Source of the DNA: CBDUSL01 sp965370265
Lineage (GTDB): Bacteria > Patescibacteriota > Patescibacteriia > JAXHNJ01
Direction: 5' to 3'
Assembly (NCBI GenBank): GCA_965370265.1
Contig: CBDUSL010000001.1
Location: forward strand, 1-42,351
Length of the DNA stretch: 42,351 nt
Part shown: positions 27,455 through 35,604 of the stretch, piece by piece
Layout of the letters: every line of letters starts with the position of its first letter
How positions within the stretch are numbered: position 1 is the first letter of the stretch
Notes under the pieces: model-generated
The model's input: only the letters and a program-made list of their open reading frames with translations
The model's database searches: none
Told to the model about the DNA's origin: nothing
Position numbers and translations under genes: made by a program

Positions 27455-27483
27455 AATATAACACAAAAGGCCTATTTAGACAA
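27455..27483 (-). promoter_or_regulatory. Internal promoter of the glycan locus
   Basis: Minus strand TTGTCT (27478-27483), 17-base spacer, TATATT (27455-27460) with TGT before it (extended -10). Predicted start near 27448, eight bases before the ATG at 27440, so the leader is nearly absent. Confidence 0.65.
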
Positions 27484-27494
27484 TAAGGCTTATT

Positions 27495-28373
27495 TTACTT
27501 TTCTTTTTTTAGAAAACCAAAAAATTTACTTAAAGCGACCAAGGAGGCCAATAAATAACTTAAGGGAAAAAGAGCCAAAATTATGTAATAAGACCAAGAT
27601 GATTGGTTCTTTTTAAAATAATAAGCCAAACTTTTGTTAAAATTCATTTGGGCTTTTAGAGCCATTAATTGTTTGAAGCTTTCCCCTTTTTGATGGATGA
27701 TTTTAGCTTTATGAAAAAACATTACTTTATATCCGATTTGTTTGACTCTTTTGCAAAAATCAACTTCTTCAAACCAGACAAAAAAATTAGGATCAAAAAA
27801 ACCGACTTTTTCGATAACTTCACGTTTGGTCATTAAAAAAGCGCCCATTACCTGGTCAACTTCTCTGGTTTCCTGATAATTAAAATCTTTCATTAAATAT
27901 TTTCTGATCGGTTTTAAAGAAGGATAAAAATTGTGTATTTTTAAAAGAATTAAGGCTTGAGAAAGCAAGTCCGGCAATCGGCGGCAAGATGATTGAACAG
28001 ACAAATCCGGATTAAGAATTTTACAGCCTAAAACGCCGACCGGCAAATTATTTTTTAGATATAAAAGACAATTTTGGATTGTCTCTTTAAACAATACCGT
28101 GTCTGGGTTAAGAACTAAAAGCCACTTACCTTTAGCCCGGGAAAGACCTTGGTTATTGGCGGCTGCAAATCCTACATTTTTTTGATTGGCTATTAATAAA
28201 TACTCCGGGAAATCATTTTTTACCATTTCCTGGGAATTGTCAGATGAATTATTGTCTACAATTATTACCTCATGACTAACCAAGGCAAATTTCTTAATTG
28301 ACAAAAGACAACGCCTTAAATGATCAGCGACATTCCAAGAGACAATAATAATTGATAATTCAGGCTCATTCAT
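27495..28373 (-). CDS. Glycosyltransferase family 2, WbbL-like
   Basis: 292 residues. LSIIIVSWNVADHLRRCL, IVDNNSSDNSQ, LNPDTVLF and WFEEVDFCKR: a third member of the WbbL-like group in this locus, with EE replacing ED before VD. A hydrophobic C-terminal pair (YYIILALFPLSYLLASLVAL) suggests a membrane anchor. It overlaps the end of the GT4-GT2 gene by eight bases. The promoter for the next genes lies right after its stop. Confidence 0.9.
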   Translation of the reverse strand: MNEPELSIIIVSWNVADHLRRCLLSIKKFALVSHEVIIVDNNSSDNSQEMVKNDFPEYLLIANQKNVGFAAANNQGLSRAKGKWLLVLNPDTVLFKETIQNCLLYLKNNLPVGVLGCKILNPDLSVQSSCRRLPDLLSQALILLKIHNFYPSLKPIRKYLMKDFNYQETREVDQVMGAFLMTKREVIEKVGFFDPNFFVWFEEVDFCKRVKQIGYKVMFFHKAKIIHQKGESFKQLMALKAQMNFNKSLAYYFKKNQSSWSYYIILALFPLSYLLASLVALSKFFGFLKKEK

Positions 28374-30195
28374 GGTTTAAATTGTATTTATTAAACAGTA
28401 TTTTTTTTGCTTCTTCTTTCGGGACACTTTTAGAAATACCTCCTTTTCTCATCGGGCCGTAAAACAAAACATCTTGAATGGCCAGTCCCTTTCCCCCGTT
28501 TTTAGCGACGTGAAGCCATAAGTCCCAATCCTGAAGTCTGGCCAAATTTTCATCGAAGCCTGGAAATTTATCGGTTCGCAACATACTCATAGTACTGATA
28601 TAATTGAGTTTTTTTAATTTTCGATGGGAAAAAGGCAGAGCCCTGAATTTTTTCCGCCCGAATAAAAAAGCGGAGTAACAAAAATCATACTCGGGGTTCA
28701 TTTCAAGAACTCTGATCATTTTTTCAAAACACGTTGGATAAAGAATAATATCGGCGTCACAAAAAAATAAATATTTCCCCTTTGCTTCTTTTGCCCCTAA
28801 ATTTCTGACCCAGGAAGCCTGATTAGGAATTTCCCCTTCATGTTTTCTTTCAATTATCTTTATATCCTTATATTTGCCCCTTATCTTATCGCTTAAATAA
28901 GAATCCGGACCGTCATTGACCACTATTATTTCAAAATCTTTAAATGTTTGCCTGTAGATATTTTCAAGGCACTTATCGATATATTTATTTACTTTATAGG
29001 CGGGAATAATAATACTAAGGGCCGGTCCGGTTTTATCTTTTTTAATAATTTTTGGCTGATCAATAATATTGGTAAGCTTATGGACCTGCTTATCCCAGTT
29101 AAAAGTGCCGGTTACCCAGCGTTTCCCCTTTTCTCCCATTTCATTTTTTAAATTATCATTAGTTAACAATTTTAGGACGGTATCGGAGATATCTTTAGTA
29201 TTCTCCGGATTAACAGCCAGGCCTGTTTCGTCTTCGATAATAGTCTCCCCTGTTCCTCCGGCCTTTCCAATAATTACCGGAGTCCCCTGCGCCTGGGCTT
29301 CCAAATAAACCAAGCCAAAGCTTTCAATATCTTTTTGCCCCTTCATTTCACGGGTAGGCATAATAAATAGATCTGCCAAATGATAATAAGGGAATTTTAG
29401 AATATCCTTATCTTCAATTGGTCCGGCAAATATGACCTGTTTTTCAACTTGCAATTCTTTAGCTAAATTTACCAAATAATCCTTATCGGGTCCATCGCCG
29501 ACAATTAAATATTTTAAATTTGGCACTTTTTTAAGAATTTCGGGCAATGAACGGATAACGAAATCCTGCCCCTTTCGTTTAACCAGCCTTCCTATAGTCA
29601 GTATTACTTTTTGTCCTTCAAGTCCGTATTTTTTTCTTAACTCATTTTCCCGATTGGGAATATTTTCTGCTTTAATATTTAAGGAAGGGTATATAATAAT
29701 AATCTGAGATTCAAATAAGCCAAGTTCCATAATTTTCTTTTTCATAAAATGCGTATTGGCAATTACATAATCGGCGTTTTTAAGATTTAAAATCATTAAT
29801 TTTTTACTAAACCAGCCTTTTTGGGGGATAAGCGTATCAACTCCGTGGGTATAAACAAGATATGGAAGGCCAAATAATTTTTTTAGCATTAAGCCAACCG
29901 TCACTGCGTTAAAATAATGGCCAAACTGTAAATATTCTATATCATTATCTTTAACCAATTTGCGCACTTTCCAGATAAGAGGCAGCCATGAGGGTTTAAA
30001 AAAGCGCCAAGAAAAAAACGGCTGGCGGATTACTATTCTTTCATAATTTTTATCAAAATCTTCCGACCCTTTTGTTTTGTCGACCAGAATAATTATTTTA
30101 TCTTCCGGAAGCTTAAGACACAAATTTTTGAGATAATTTTCAATGCCCCCTATTTTAGGCGGAAAAAAGTATGATATAAGTAGTGATTTTTTCAT
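28366..30195 (-). CDS. Two-domain glycosyltransferase, GT4-GT2 fusion
   Basis: 609 residues. Residues 1-385 form a GT-B, family 4 enzyme: SYFFPPKIGGIENYL start, HGVDTLIP, LTIGRLVKRKGQDFVIRSL and ESFGLVYLEAQAQGTPVI. After a linker (IIDQPKIIKKDKTGPA), residues from about 392 form a GT-A, family 2 enzyme: LSIIIPAYKVNKYIDKCL, VVNDGPDS, FFCDADIIL (DxD) and RLQDWDLWL. One polypeptide could thus add two sugars in succession. Adjacent flippase (two bases upstream) and GT2 downstream place it in repeat-unit assembly. A frame fusion by sequencing error is unlikely because the linker is continuous and both domains are intact. Confidence 0.9.
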   Translation of the reverse strand: MKKSLLISYFFPPKIGGIENYLKNLCLKLPEDKIIILVDKTKGSEDFDKNYERIVIRQPFFSWRFFKPSWLPLIWKVRKLVKDNDIEYLQFGHYFNAVTVGLMLKKLFGLPYLVYTHGVDTLIPQKGWFSKKLMILNLKNADYVIANTHFMKKKIMELGLFESQIIIIYPSLNIKAENIPNRENELRKKYGLEGQKVILTIGRLVKRKGQDFVIRSLPEILKKVPNLKYLIVGDGPDKDYLVNLAKELQVEKQVIFAGPIEDKDILKFPYYHLADLFIMPTREMKGQKDIESFGLVYLEAQAQGTPVIIGKAGGTGETIIEDETGLAVNPENTKDISDTVLKLLTNDNLKNEMGEKGKRWVTGTFNWDKQVHKLTNIIDQPKIIKKDKTGPALSIIIPAYKVNKYIDKCLENIYRQTFKDFEIIVVNDGPDSYLSDKIRGKYKDIKIIERKHEGEIPNQASWVRNLGAKEAKGKYLFFCDADIILYPTCFEKMIRVLEMNPEYDFCYSAFLFGRKKFRALPFSHRKLKKLNYISTMSMLRTDKFPGFDENLARLQDWDLWLHVAKNGGKGLAIQDVLFYGPMRKGGISKSVPKEEAKKILFNKYNLNHE

Positions 30196-30196
30196 T

Positions 30197-31654
30197 TTAA
30201 CGATTTTTTAAAGATTTTAGCAGGGAAATTATTTCTTGTCTCGTAATCACCCTAATAACTAAAATCATAATTACGTAAATAATTACTCCAATTGGAATTA
30301 AAATAAGGAAGTTTATAAAATCTTTCAACCAAAATATAGTGCCGGACATTACCAAAGAGGCCATTAAGCTTCTTAAAAACCAGGAAATTATAACCTTTTT
30401 TTGGTATATCAAATATTTTGAAGTTTGATAATAACCAAGGATAAAAAGAAATATAGCGGAAGATAAGGCGGCAATTGAGGCCCCGATATGGTTAAATTTT
30501 GGGATGAGAATGAGATTTACAACAATATTAAAAACAACGGTCAGGCCCAGATTAATTGTATTGGTTTTTTGCCGGTTACTGGCGTTAAGGGAAGAACTGA
30601 GAATAAAGTTAACAAAAATAAATACTAAGCCCAAAATAGATATTCTAAAGGCAGGGATGGAGTTCGCGAAATCATCAGTAAATAAAACAGTTATTTTATC
30701 GGCCAAGACAAACGCCCCTAAAGAAATCGGGAGGGCAATAACCATTAAATAGCGAAAAGCGTTCTGGATAGTTTGGGTGAGAAGTTCTTTAGATTCAATA
30801 TAAAAACGGGATAAGGCCGGATAAATACTGTTATTGAAAGCGAGGGGGATAAACTGGATAGCGTAAGTTAATTTATAAGCGACCGAATACCAACCGACAT
30901 ATTGATCACCGTTTGAAGACCTTTTTAAAAACGAAAGGAGCAGAATATCGATGTAAGCGTAAATTTTAATAAAGATGCCAGCCAAAAAGAAGGGCATAGA
31001 AAGTTTTAAAAGGTGCCTGATAACCCCAAAATCAAGCTTATAGGCCGGTCTGGCTTCTGTTTTTCTAAGGATGCTTACCAGAGCGTAGATAAAATTGCCT
31101 AAAGCTCCAAGCAGGACGGCCACTCCCAAAACAATCGGATTATGGGTAAATTGTAAGGCGGTCACCCCGGCTCCAACCACTAAAAATTGGTAAATAATGG
31201 TGCCGATAGCCTCATATTTTAGATTTTGGTAACCTCTAAATATGGCGAATAGACTCAAGCTAAAAGACTCAAAAATCATAACCAGAGCCACCAAATAAAC
31301 CAGGTTTCTTGTTTCAGGAGGGTATCTTAATAAATTAATCGAAACAAAAATGAGCAAAAGAGAAATTAAGGCAAAATAAAACTTGACCGTAAAAACGGCC
31401 GAGAGATATTTTTTCGCCTTCTCTTTGGTTCTGGCTACTTCACGAATTAGAACCGGATTAAGGCCCAGATCGACTAAGATGCCAAAAATAGTAACAAAAG
31501 AAACAGCAAAAACAAATTTGCCGGTATTAATATAACCGATATATCGCGCATAATAAATAAAGTAACCAAATGAGATTACTTTCTGAACGGTATAGGCAAT
31601 TGTTAATAATAAGGTATTACGGGAAACTTTATTTGATCTGATATTTTCAGACAA
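30197..31654 (-). CDS. Polysaccharide flippase, Wzx/MATE-like (MOP superfamily)
   Basis: 485 residues, 12-14 membrane helices. Starts NTLLLTIAYTVQKVISFGYFI and contains VLIREVAR, SLSLFAIFRGYQNLKYEA and FNNSIYPALSRFY, the usual Wzx/RfbX blocks. It should flip undecaprenyl-linked repeat units to the outer face of the membrane for the polymerase encoded at 25830. The only sensible start is TTG at 31654: no in-frame ATG exists near the N-terminus. This lies 22 bases after the rpsI stop, and no promoter is evident in the gap, so it may be read from the ribosomal protein operon. Confidence 0.9.
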   Translation of the reverse strand: MSENIRSNKVSRNTLLLTIAYTVQKVISFGYFIYYARYIGYINTGKFVFAVSFVTIFGILVDLGLNPVLIREVARTKEKAKKYLSAVFTVKFYFALISLLLIFVSINLLRYPPETRNLVYLVALVMIFESFSLSLFAIFRGYQNLKYEAIGTIIYQFLVVGAGVTALQFTHNPIVLGVAVLLGALGNFIYALVSILRKTEARPAYKLDFGVIRHLLKLSMPFFLAGIFIKIYAYIDILLLSFLKRSSNGDQYVGWYSVAYKLTYAIQFIPLAFNNSIYPALSRFYIESKELLTQTIQNAFRYLMVIALPISLGAFVLADKITVLFTDDFANSIPAFRISILGLVFIFVNFILSSSLNASNRQKTNTINLGLTVVFNIVVNLILIPKFNHIGASIAALSSAIFLFILGYYQTSKYLIYQKKVIISWFLRSLMASLVMSGTIFWLKDFINFLILIPIGVIIYVIMILVIRVITRQEIISLLKSLKNR

Positions 31655-31676
31655 GCGATTAATATTAAATAAATTT

Positions 31677-32171
31677 TTATCTTTTCTGCCACTGAGGAGC
31701 GCGCCTGGCTCCTTTTAAGCCAAATTTTTTTCGTTCTTTTACTCTCGGGTCTCTTCGAAGAAGACCTTCAGCTTTAAGAACTTTCCGGTTTTTAGAGTCC
31801 AGTAATTCTAAAACTCTGGCTAGTCCCAGTTTAACCGCATCAGCTTGACCTCTTTTGCCTCCGCCTTTAACACGGATACTTATTTTTCCATAATCTTTTA
31901 TGCCTAGAACAGCAAGTGGTTTATAAACATTAATTTGAAATTCCAGGGTTGGAAAATATTTTTTATATTCTTTATCGTTTACTATAAATTCTTTTTCACC
32001 TTTTTTATACAATCTCACTCTGGCGACGGAGCATTTTCTTCTGCCAACCGCAAAAAGATAGGTCCGACGAATCACTTTTTTCTTTTCTTCTTGGGGAATT
32101 GTTTCAACCCTCTTAACCGTTTTTTTGGCCTTTTTTTGCGACTTAACCGTTTTTTTGGCTTTGGTTGGCAT
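31677..32171 (-). CDS. rpsI: 30S ribosomal protein S9
   Basis: 164 residues, longer than the usual 130. The core (from about residue 38, YLFAVGRRKCSVARVRLY) ends in the classic C-terminal tail APQWQKR that touches P-site tRNA. In front is a lysine-rich extension with an internal duplication (AKKTVKSQKKAKKTVKR), also visible as a direct repeat of about 18 bases in the DNA (32107-32160). Six bases after rplM, as usual. The last of the ribosomal cluster; the flippase follows. Confidence 0.96.
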   Translation of the reverse strand: MPTKAKKTVKSQKKAKKTVKRVETIPQEEKKKVIRRTYLFAVGRRKCSVARVRLYKKGEKEFIVNDKEYKKYFPTLEFQINVYKPLAVLGIKDYGKISIRVKGGGKRGQADAVKLGLARVLELLDSKNRKVLKAEGLLRRDPRVKERKKFGLKGARRAPQWQKR

Positions 32172-32177
32172 TATACT

Positions 32178-32531
32178 TTATTTAATGGTTAATCTTTTTA
32201 AACTTTTTTTGCGCAATTTATTAACCGGCAACATATTATAAACTGCTTTTTTAACCGCTTTTTCCGGAGTTTCGTCAATAAGTTTTGAAAATTTGGTTTT
32301 TCTTATCCCGCCTGGATAACCAGTGTGTCGGTAATAAATTTTATTTTCTCTTTTTTTGCCCGTGATTTTTACCTCTTTAATATTAATAACTTCAATAAGT
32401 CTATTGTCTTCCAGATGAGGCTGATAGTCGGGTTTGTCTTTGCCCATCAATAGAACAGCCAGTTTACTGGCTAATCGGCCAAAGCTAACTCCTTGAGCAT
32501 CAATTATTAATTTTTCTGGTTCTTTTTTCAT
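32178..32531 (-). CDS. rplM: 50S ribosomal protein L13
   Basis: 117 residues from the ATG at 32531; a TTG at 32540 is in frame but overlaps the rplQ end. Recognisable blocks: IDAQGVSFGRLASKLAVLL, YYRHTGYPGGIRKTKF and AVYNMLPVNKLRKKSLKRL. E. coli L13 is 142 residues; here the C-terminal roughly 20 residues after the NKLRKKSLKRL helix are missing. Binds 23S rRNA early in 50S assembly. Paired with rpsI as in almost all bacteria. Confidence 0.96.
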   Translation of the reverse strand: MKKEPEKLIIDAQGVSFGRLASKLAVLLMGKDKPDYQPHLEDNRLIEVINIKEVKITGKKRENKIYYRHTGYPGGIRKTKFSKLIDETPEKAVKKAVYNMLPVNKLRKKSLKRLTIK

Positions 32532-32532
32532 G

Positions 32533-32880
32533 CTAAACAAATTCTATTAAAACTATTGGCGCGTTATCCCCGGCCCTGTTTTTCAATTTAATTATCCGGG
32601 TGTAGCCTCCCTTTCGATCTTTATATTGAGGGGATATATCTTTTATTAATTTATTGGACGACTTCAAGCTAATATGCCTTTCCAAATATCTTTTGGTTTG
32701 AAGGTTATCTTCGCCTGATTTTGTAATTAATTTTTCAATAAACGATTTTAAAACCTTAGCTTTGGCAGAGGTGGTTTTTATTTTTCCTTTAAGAATAAAA
32801 TCATTGGCAAGATTTCGAATTAACATCCTTCTTTGGTCGCTTTTACGGCCTAATATCTTTTTTTTCTTACGGTGTCTCAT
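32533..32880 (-). CDS. rplQ: 50S ribosomal protein L17
   Basis: 115 residues. N-terminal MRHRKKKKILGRKSDQRRML is the family signature, in place of the usual MRHxxxGRKLGRxxxHR. The C-terminal block YTRIIKLKNRAGDNAPIVLIEFV is complete. Sits in its classical position three bases after rpoA, and its end abuts the rplM start. Confidence 0.96.
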   Translation of the reverse strand: MRHRKKKKILGRKSDQRRMLIRNLANDFILKGKIKTTSAKAKVLKSFIEKLITKSGEDNLQTKRYLERHISLKSSNKLIKDISPQYKDRKGGYTRIIKLKNRAGDNAPIVLIEFV

Positions 32881-32883
32881 ATT

Positions 32884-33768
32884 TTATGCGGTTGATTCGG
32901 TTTTTTTAGGTCTTCCCCTTTTCTTTTTTTCTTTTGTTTCCCCGCCTTCTTCCGAGTCTTCTTTTTTAGGTTCTGATTTCTCTTCCTTGCTTTCTTCTTT
33001 TTCCTCTTTTTCTTTATCGCTTTCGTCTTTAATTGGGGCAAGGGGTTTATCCTCTTTTTCTTTATCGCTCTTTTCTACTTTGGATTTAAGATTTTTCACA
33101 AAATTAAAATGTTCAACCAAAATGACGGAGGCCATTTTAAGAGCCTCCTCCGGAGTAATTGTCCCGTCGGTACTTACATTTAGAATCAAGCGCTCATAAT
33201 TGGTCATCTGGGCCACACGAACATTTTCTATATCAAAATTTACATTTTTTACGGGGGTGTAGATACTGTCTATAGCAATAGTGCCAATATCCAACTGTTC
33301 ATCTTCCCTTGTTTCAACCGTTACATAACCGCGTCCGGAACCGATGGTAAGCTCCATGTCTAATTCGGAGTCCTTGCCGGTTAATGTGGCTATATGCAGC
33401 TTTTTACTGACTACCTCGACATCGGATTTGGTTTTTATATCACCGGCCGTTACCGCTTTTTCGCCTTTAACATGTAAATTTACTTTTACCGGCTCTTCTC
33501 CATGAAAATTGAATTTTAATTTTTTTAAATTTAAAATAATAGTAACTACGTCTTCTTTTACATGAGAGATACTGGAAAATTCATGATCAACTCCTTTTAT
33601 CTTTACGGCCTGTACAGCCGCTCCCGGTAAAGATGATAAAAGGACCCGGCGCAGAGCGTTTCCGATCGTATTTCCATATCCCGGGTAAAGAGGTTCAAAA
33701 ATAAAAACTTTGCCGTTTTCCTGGCCTTTTTTAACTTCTATTTTCGACGGTAGGGGAAATTTTTCCAT
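32884..33768 (-). CDS. rpoA: RNA polymerase alpha subunit lacking the C-terminal domain, with AT-hook tail
   Basis: 294 residues. Residues 1 to about 235 are a normal alpha-NTD: N-terminal MEKFPLPSKIEVKK, YPGYGNTIGNALRRVLLSSLPG (dimerisation helix), LDIGTIAIDSIYTPVKNVNF and a final helix TPEEALKMASVILVEHFNFV. The alpha-CTD (helix-hairpin-helix domain that binds UP elements and activators) is absent. Instead there is a 55-60 residue low-complexity tail of Lys/Glu/Ser (EKSDKEKEDKPLAP onwards) that ends with KKKRGRPKKTES: RGRP (284-287) flanked by Lys is a canonical AT-hook core, a minor-groove AT-binding motif. DNA translation was checked codon by codon. Located normally between rpsD and rplQ. 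A ribosome binding site, AAGGAA, lies about eight bases before the ATG. Confidence 0.96.
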   Translation of the reverse strand: MEKFPLPSKIEVKKGQENGKVFIFEPLYPGYGNTIGNALRRVLLSSLPGAAVQAVKIKGVDHEFSSISHVKEDVVTIILNLKKLKFNFHGEEPVKVNLHVKGEKAVTAGDIKTKSDVEVVSKKLHIATLTGKDSELDMELTIGSGRGYVTVETREDEQLDIGTIAIDSIYTPVKNVNFDIENVRVAQMTNYERLILNVSTDGTITPEEALKMASVILVEHFNFVKNLKSKVEKSDKEKEDKPLAPIKDESDKEKEEKEESKEEKSEPKKEDSEEGGETKEKKKRGRPKKTESTA

Positions 33769-33793
33769 TGTTTTATTCCTTAAATATTATATA

Positions 33794-34417
33794 TTATTTC
33801 GAGTAAAATTCGACGATCAGCTGGGTCTGAATACCCAAATTTAATTGCTTTTCGTCCGGTAAATTCACAAACTGGCCCTTCAAAGTTTTTTTATCTAGAC
33901 TCATCCATTCCGGAACTTCATGTTTGTTTATTGATTTTATTAGTTCTAAAAAATATTTATTCTTCATGGATTTTTCACGAATAGTAATAATATCCTTAAC
34001 ATCTAAAAGATACGAAGGAATGTTTACTTTTTTATTATTAACCAGAAAATGACCGTGATTAACCGTCTTCCTGGCCTGAATCCGTGATTTAGCCATTCCC
34101 AGACGATAAATTACATTATCAAGCCTTCTCTCCAAAAACTGGAGAAAAATATCGCCGGTATTCCCTTTTTTGGCCATCGCTTTTTTCATATAACCCTTAA
34201 ACTGCGCTTCGGACAAACCGTACATGTGTCTTACTTTTTGTTTTTCCTGGAGGTGGACTCCATAACTGGAAAGTCTGGGTCTTCTTTTCTGGCCATGAGC
34301 GCCAGGCGGATAATTACGTTTGACCATGGCGCACTTTGGGGTATAACAACGATCCCCTTTCAAAAAAAGTTTTTCTCCGGCTCTTCGGCATTTTTTACAT
34401 TTTGCGTCTATATTCAT
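33794..34417 (-). CDS. rpsD: 30S ribosomal protein S4, zinc-binding type
   Basis: 207 residues, normal length. N-terminal zinc ribbon with C7, C10, C24 and C29 (CKKC...CYTPKC), the form called C+ S4. Family blocks: YPPGAHGQKRRPRLSSYG, FLERRLDNVIYRLGMAKSRIQARKTVNHGHFLVN (S4 domain) and the C-terminal QLIVEFYSK. Binds 16S rRNA first in 30S assembly and in many bacteria represses the alpha operon. Here rpsD is inside the same operon; no pseudoknot-like leader could be recognised. Confidence 0.97.
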   Translation of the reverse strand: MNIDAKCKKCRRAGEKLFLKGDRCYTPKCAMVKRNYPPGAHGQKRRPRLSSYGVHLQEKQKVRHMYGLSEAQFKGYMKKAMAKKGNTGDIFLQFLERRLDNVIYRLGMAKSRIQARKTVNHGHFLVNNKKVNIPSYLLDVKDIITIREKSMKNKYFLELIKSINKHEVPEWMSLDKKTLKGQFVNLPDEKQLNLGIQTQLIVEFYSK

Positions 34418-34420
34418 AAA

Positions 34421-34807
34421 TTATACCCTTCTCACTTTTTTTGGTCTTGGCCCATTATGAGGAATAGGGGTACGGTCTTTAATACTGGTAATAGTCAGTC
34501 CATTGGCGTAAAGGGCTCTTACAGCCGATTCGCGTCCGGACCCGACTCCTTTTACAAAAACTTCGACAGATTTTAAACCAAAGTCTTTTACTTTTTCCAC
34601 CGCATCTCTAACGATTATTCCAGCTGCGTAAGGAGTGGCTTTTTTAGGGCCTTTAAATCCGACTTGTCCGGCCGAGGAAGAAGCAAGAACATTGCCGGAG
34701 GGATCGGTCAGGGTTACAATTGTATTATTATAGGTGGACATAATAAAAGCTTTGCCTTGGGTGACAAACTTTTTAACTTTTTTCTTTTTTTTGGGTTTAG
34801 CAGCCAT
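34421..34807 (-). CDS. rpsK: 30S ribosomal protein S11
   Basis: 128 residues. Lys-rich start (AAKPKKKKKVKKFVTQGK) then STYNNTIVTLTDPSGNVLASSSAGQVGFKG and GVGSGRESAVRAL, ending DRTPIPHNGPRPKKVRRV: all conserved. Forms the platform of 30S near the mRNA exit. Between rpsM (15 bases upstream) and rpsD, the standard order. Confidence 0.97.
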   Translation of the reverse strand: MAAKPKKKKKVKKFVTQGKAFIMSTYNNTIVTLTDPSGNVLASSSAGQVGFKGPKKATPYAAGIIVRDAVEKVKDFGLKSVEVFVKGVGSGRESAVRALYANGLTITSIKDRTPIPHNGPRPKKVRRV

Positions 34808-34822
34808 AAAATTATAAAAAAA

Positions 34823-35215
34823 TTAAGTTTTTTCGGCGGAAGGTTTGCGTCCGGAGCCCATAGTTCTCCGCACATTACCTCTTACGGTTCTTGAATTTGT
34901 TTTGGTTCTCTGACCCCGAGCCGGCAAAGACCTTGAATGTCTGCTTCCCCGATAAGATCCAATCTCTTTTAATCTCTTAATATTAAGCAGGATTTCGCGC
35001 CTTAAATCACCTTCAACTTTATGATTTTTTTCAATCAAATTTCTTAATTTATTAACCTCCTCATCGGATAATTCTTCGGTTCTTTTATTTTTGTCGATTT
35101 TTTCTTCAGCTAAAATTCTGTTGGACTGGGTTCGCCCAATGCCAAAAATATAAGTTAAGGAGATTTCTATTCTTTTTTTAGGAGGAAGAGTTACCCCCGA
35201 GATTCTAACAGCCAT
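34823..35215 (-). CDS. rpsM: 30S ribosomal protein S13
   Basis: 130 residues. MAVRISGVTLPPKKRIEISLTYIFGIG and the helix-two-turn-helix core are typical; the C-terminal tail carries RHSRSLPARGQRTKTNSRT (contacts tRNA and the head bridges). Precedes rpsK as in all bacteria. AAGGA lies 12 bases before the ATG, a weakly spaced ribosome binding site. Confidence 0.97.
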   Translation of the reverse strand: MAVRISGVTLPPKKRIEISLTYIFGIGRTQSNRILAEEKIDKNKRTEELSDEEVNKLRNLIEKNHKVEGDLRREILLNIKRLKEIGSYRGSRHSRSLPARGQRTKTNSRTVRGNVRRTMGSGRKPSAEKT

Positions 35216-35223
35216 ATTAAATA

Positions 35224-35337
35224 TTATCCTTGTCTTTGTTTATGTTTAGGATTCTTGCAAATGACATAAATCCTTTTCTTGCGTCTCACAAGTTTACAGT
35301 CTTTGCACATTTTTTTTACAGAAGATCTTACTTTCAT
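35224..35337 (-). CDS. rpmJ: 50S ribosomal protein L36
   Basis: 37 residues read directly from the minus strand: ATG at 35337, TAA at 35224-35226. It begins MKVRSSVKKMCKDCKLVRRK and ends KHKQRQG. Zinc ligands C11, C14, C27 and H32 are complete (CKDC...VICKNPKH), so it is the zinc-binding form. Position between infA and rpsM is universal in bacteria. The seven-base gap to infA and eight bases to rpsM show one transcript. Confidence 0.97.
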   Translation of the reverse strand: MKVRSSVKKMCKDCKLVRRKKRIYVICKNPKHKQRQG

Positions 35338-35343
35338 ATAAAC

Positions 35344-35592
35344 TTATTGCCTATAAATTATGCGGCCCTTGGTAAGGTCGTAAGGGGACATTTCGATCAG
35401 AACTATGTCGCCCGGAAGTATTCTAATCCGGTGCATTCTCATTTTTCCGGAAAGATGGGCCAGAATTTCATGGCCGTTTTCAAGCACTACTTTAAAAGTA
35501 GTTGAAGGTAAAAGTTCGGTCACTTTTCCTTTTATCTCCAAAAAACCTTTCTTATTGGTTTTAACTTCGGTTTTTTTTGATTCTTCAGCCAT
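35344..35592 (-). CDS. infA: Translation initiation factor IF-1
   Basis: 82 residues: a ten-residue Lys/Glu/Thr N-terminal extension, then the S1/OB fold (LEIKGKVTELLPSTTFKVVL, LAHLSGKMRMHRIRILPGDIVLIEMSPYDLTKGRIIYR). Occupies the 30S A-site during initiation. First gene of the ribosomal unit, with a divergent promoter towards ispH. The leader of about 94 bases contains an eight-pair hairpin (35605-35635) and no Shine-Dalgarno sequence. Confidence 0.97.
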   Translation of the reverse strand: MAEESKKTEVKTNKKGFLEIKGKVTELLPSTTFKVVLENGHEILAHLSGKMRMHRIRILPGDIVLIEMSPYDLTKGRIIYRQ

Positions 35593-35604
35593 AGATAATT
35601 AAAA

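Noticed and set aside
32160..32178. TATAAT directly before the rpsI ATG as a promoter
   Set aside because: TATAATG overlaps the start codon itself, so it cannot produce a translatable transcript; rpsI is read from the operon.
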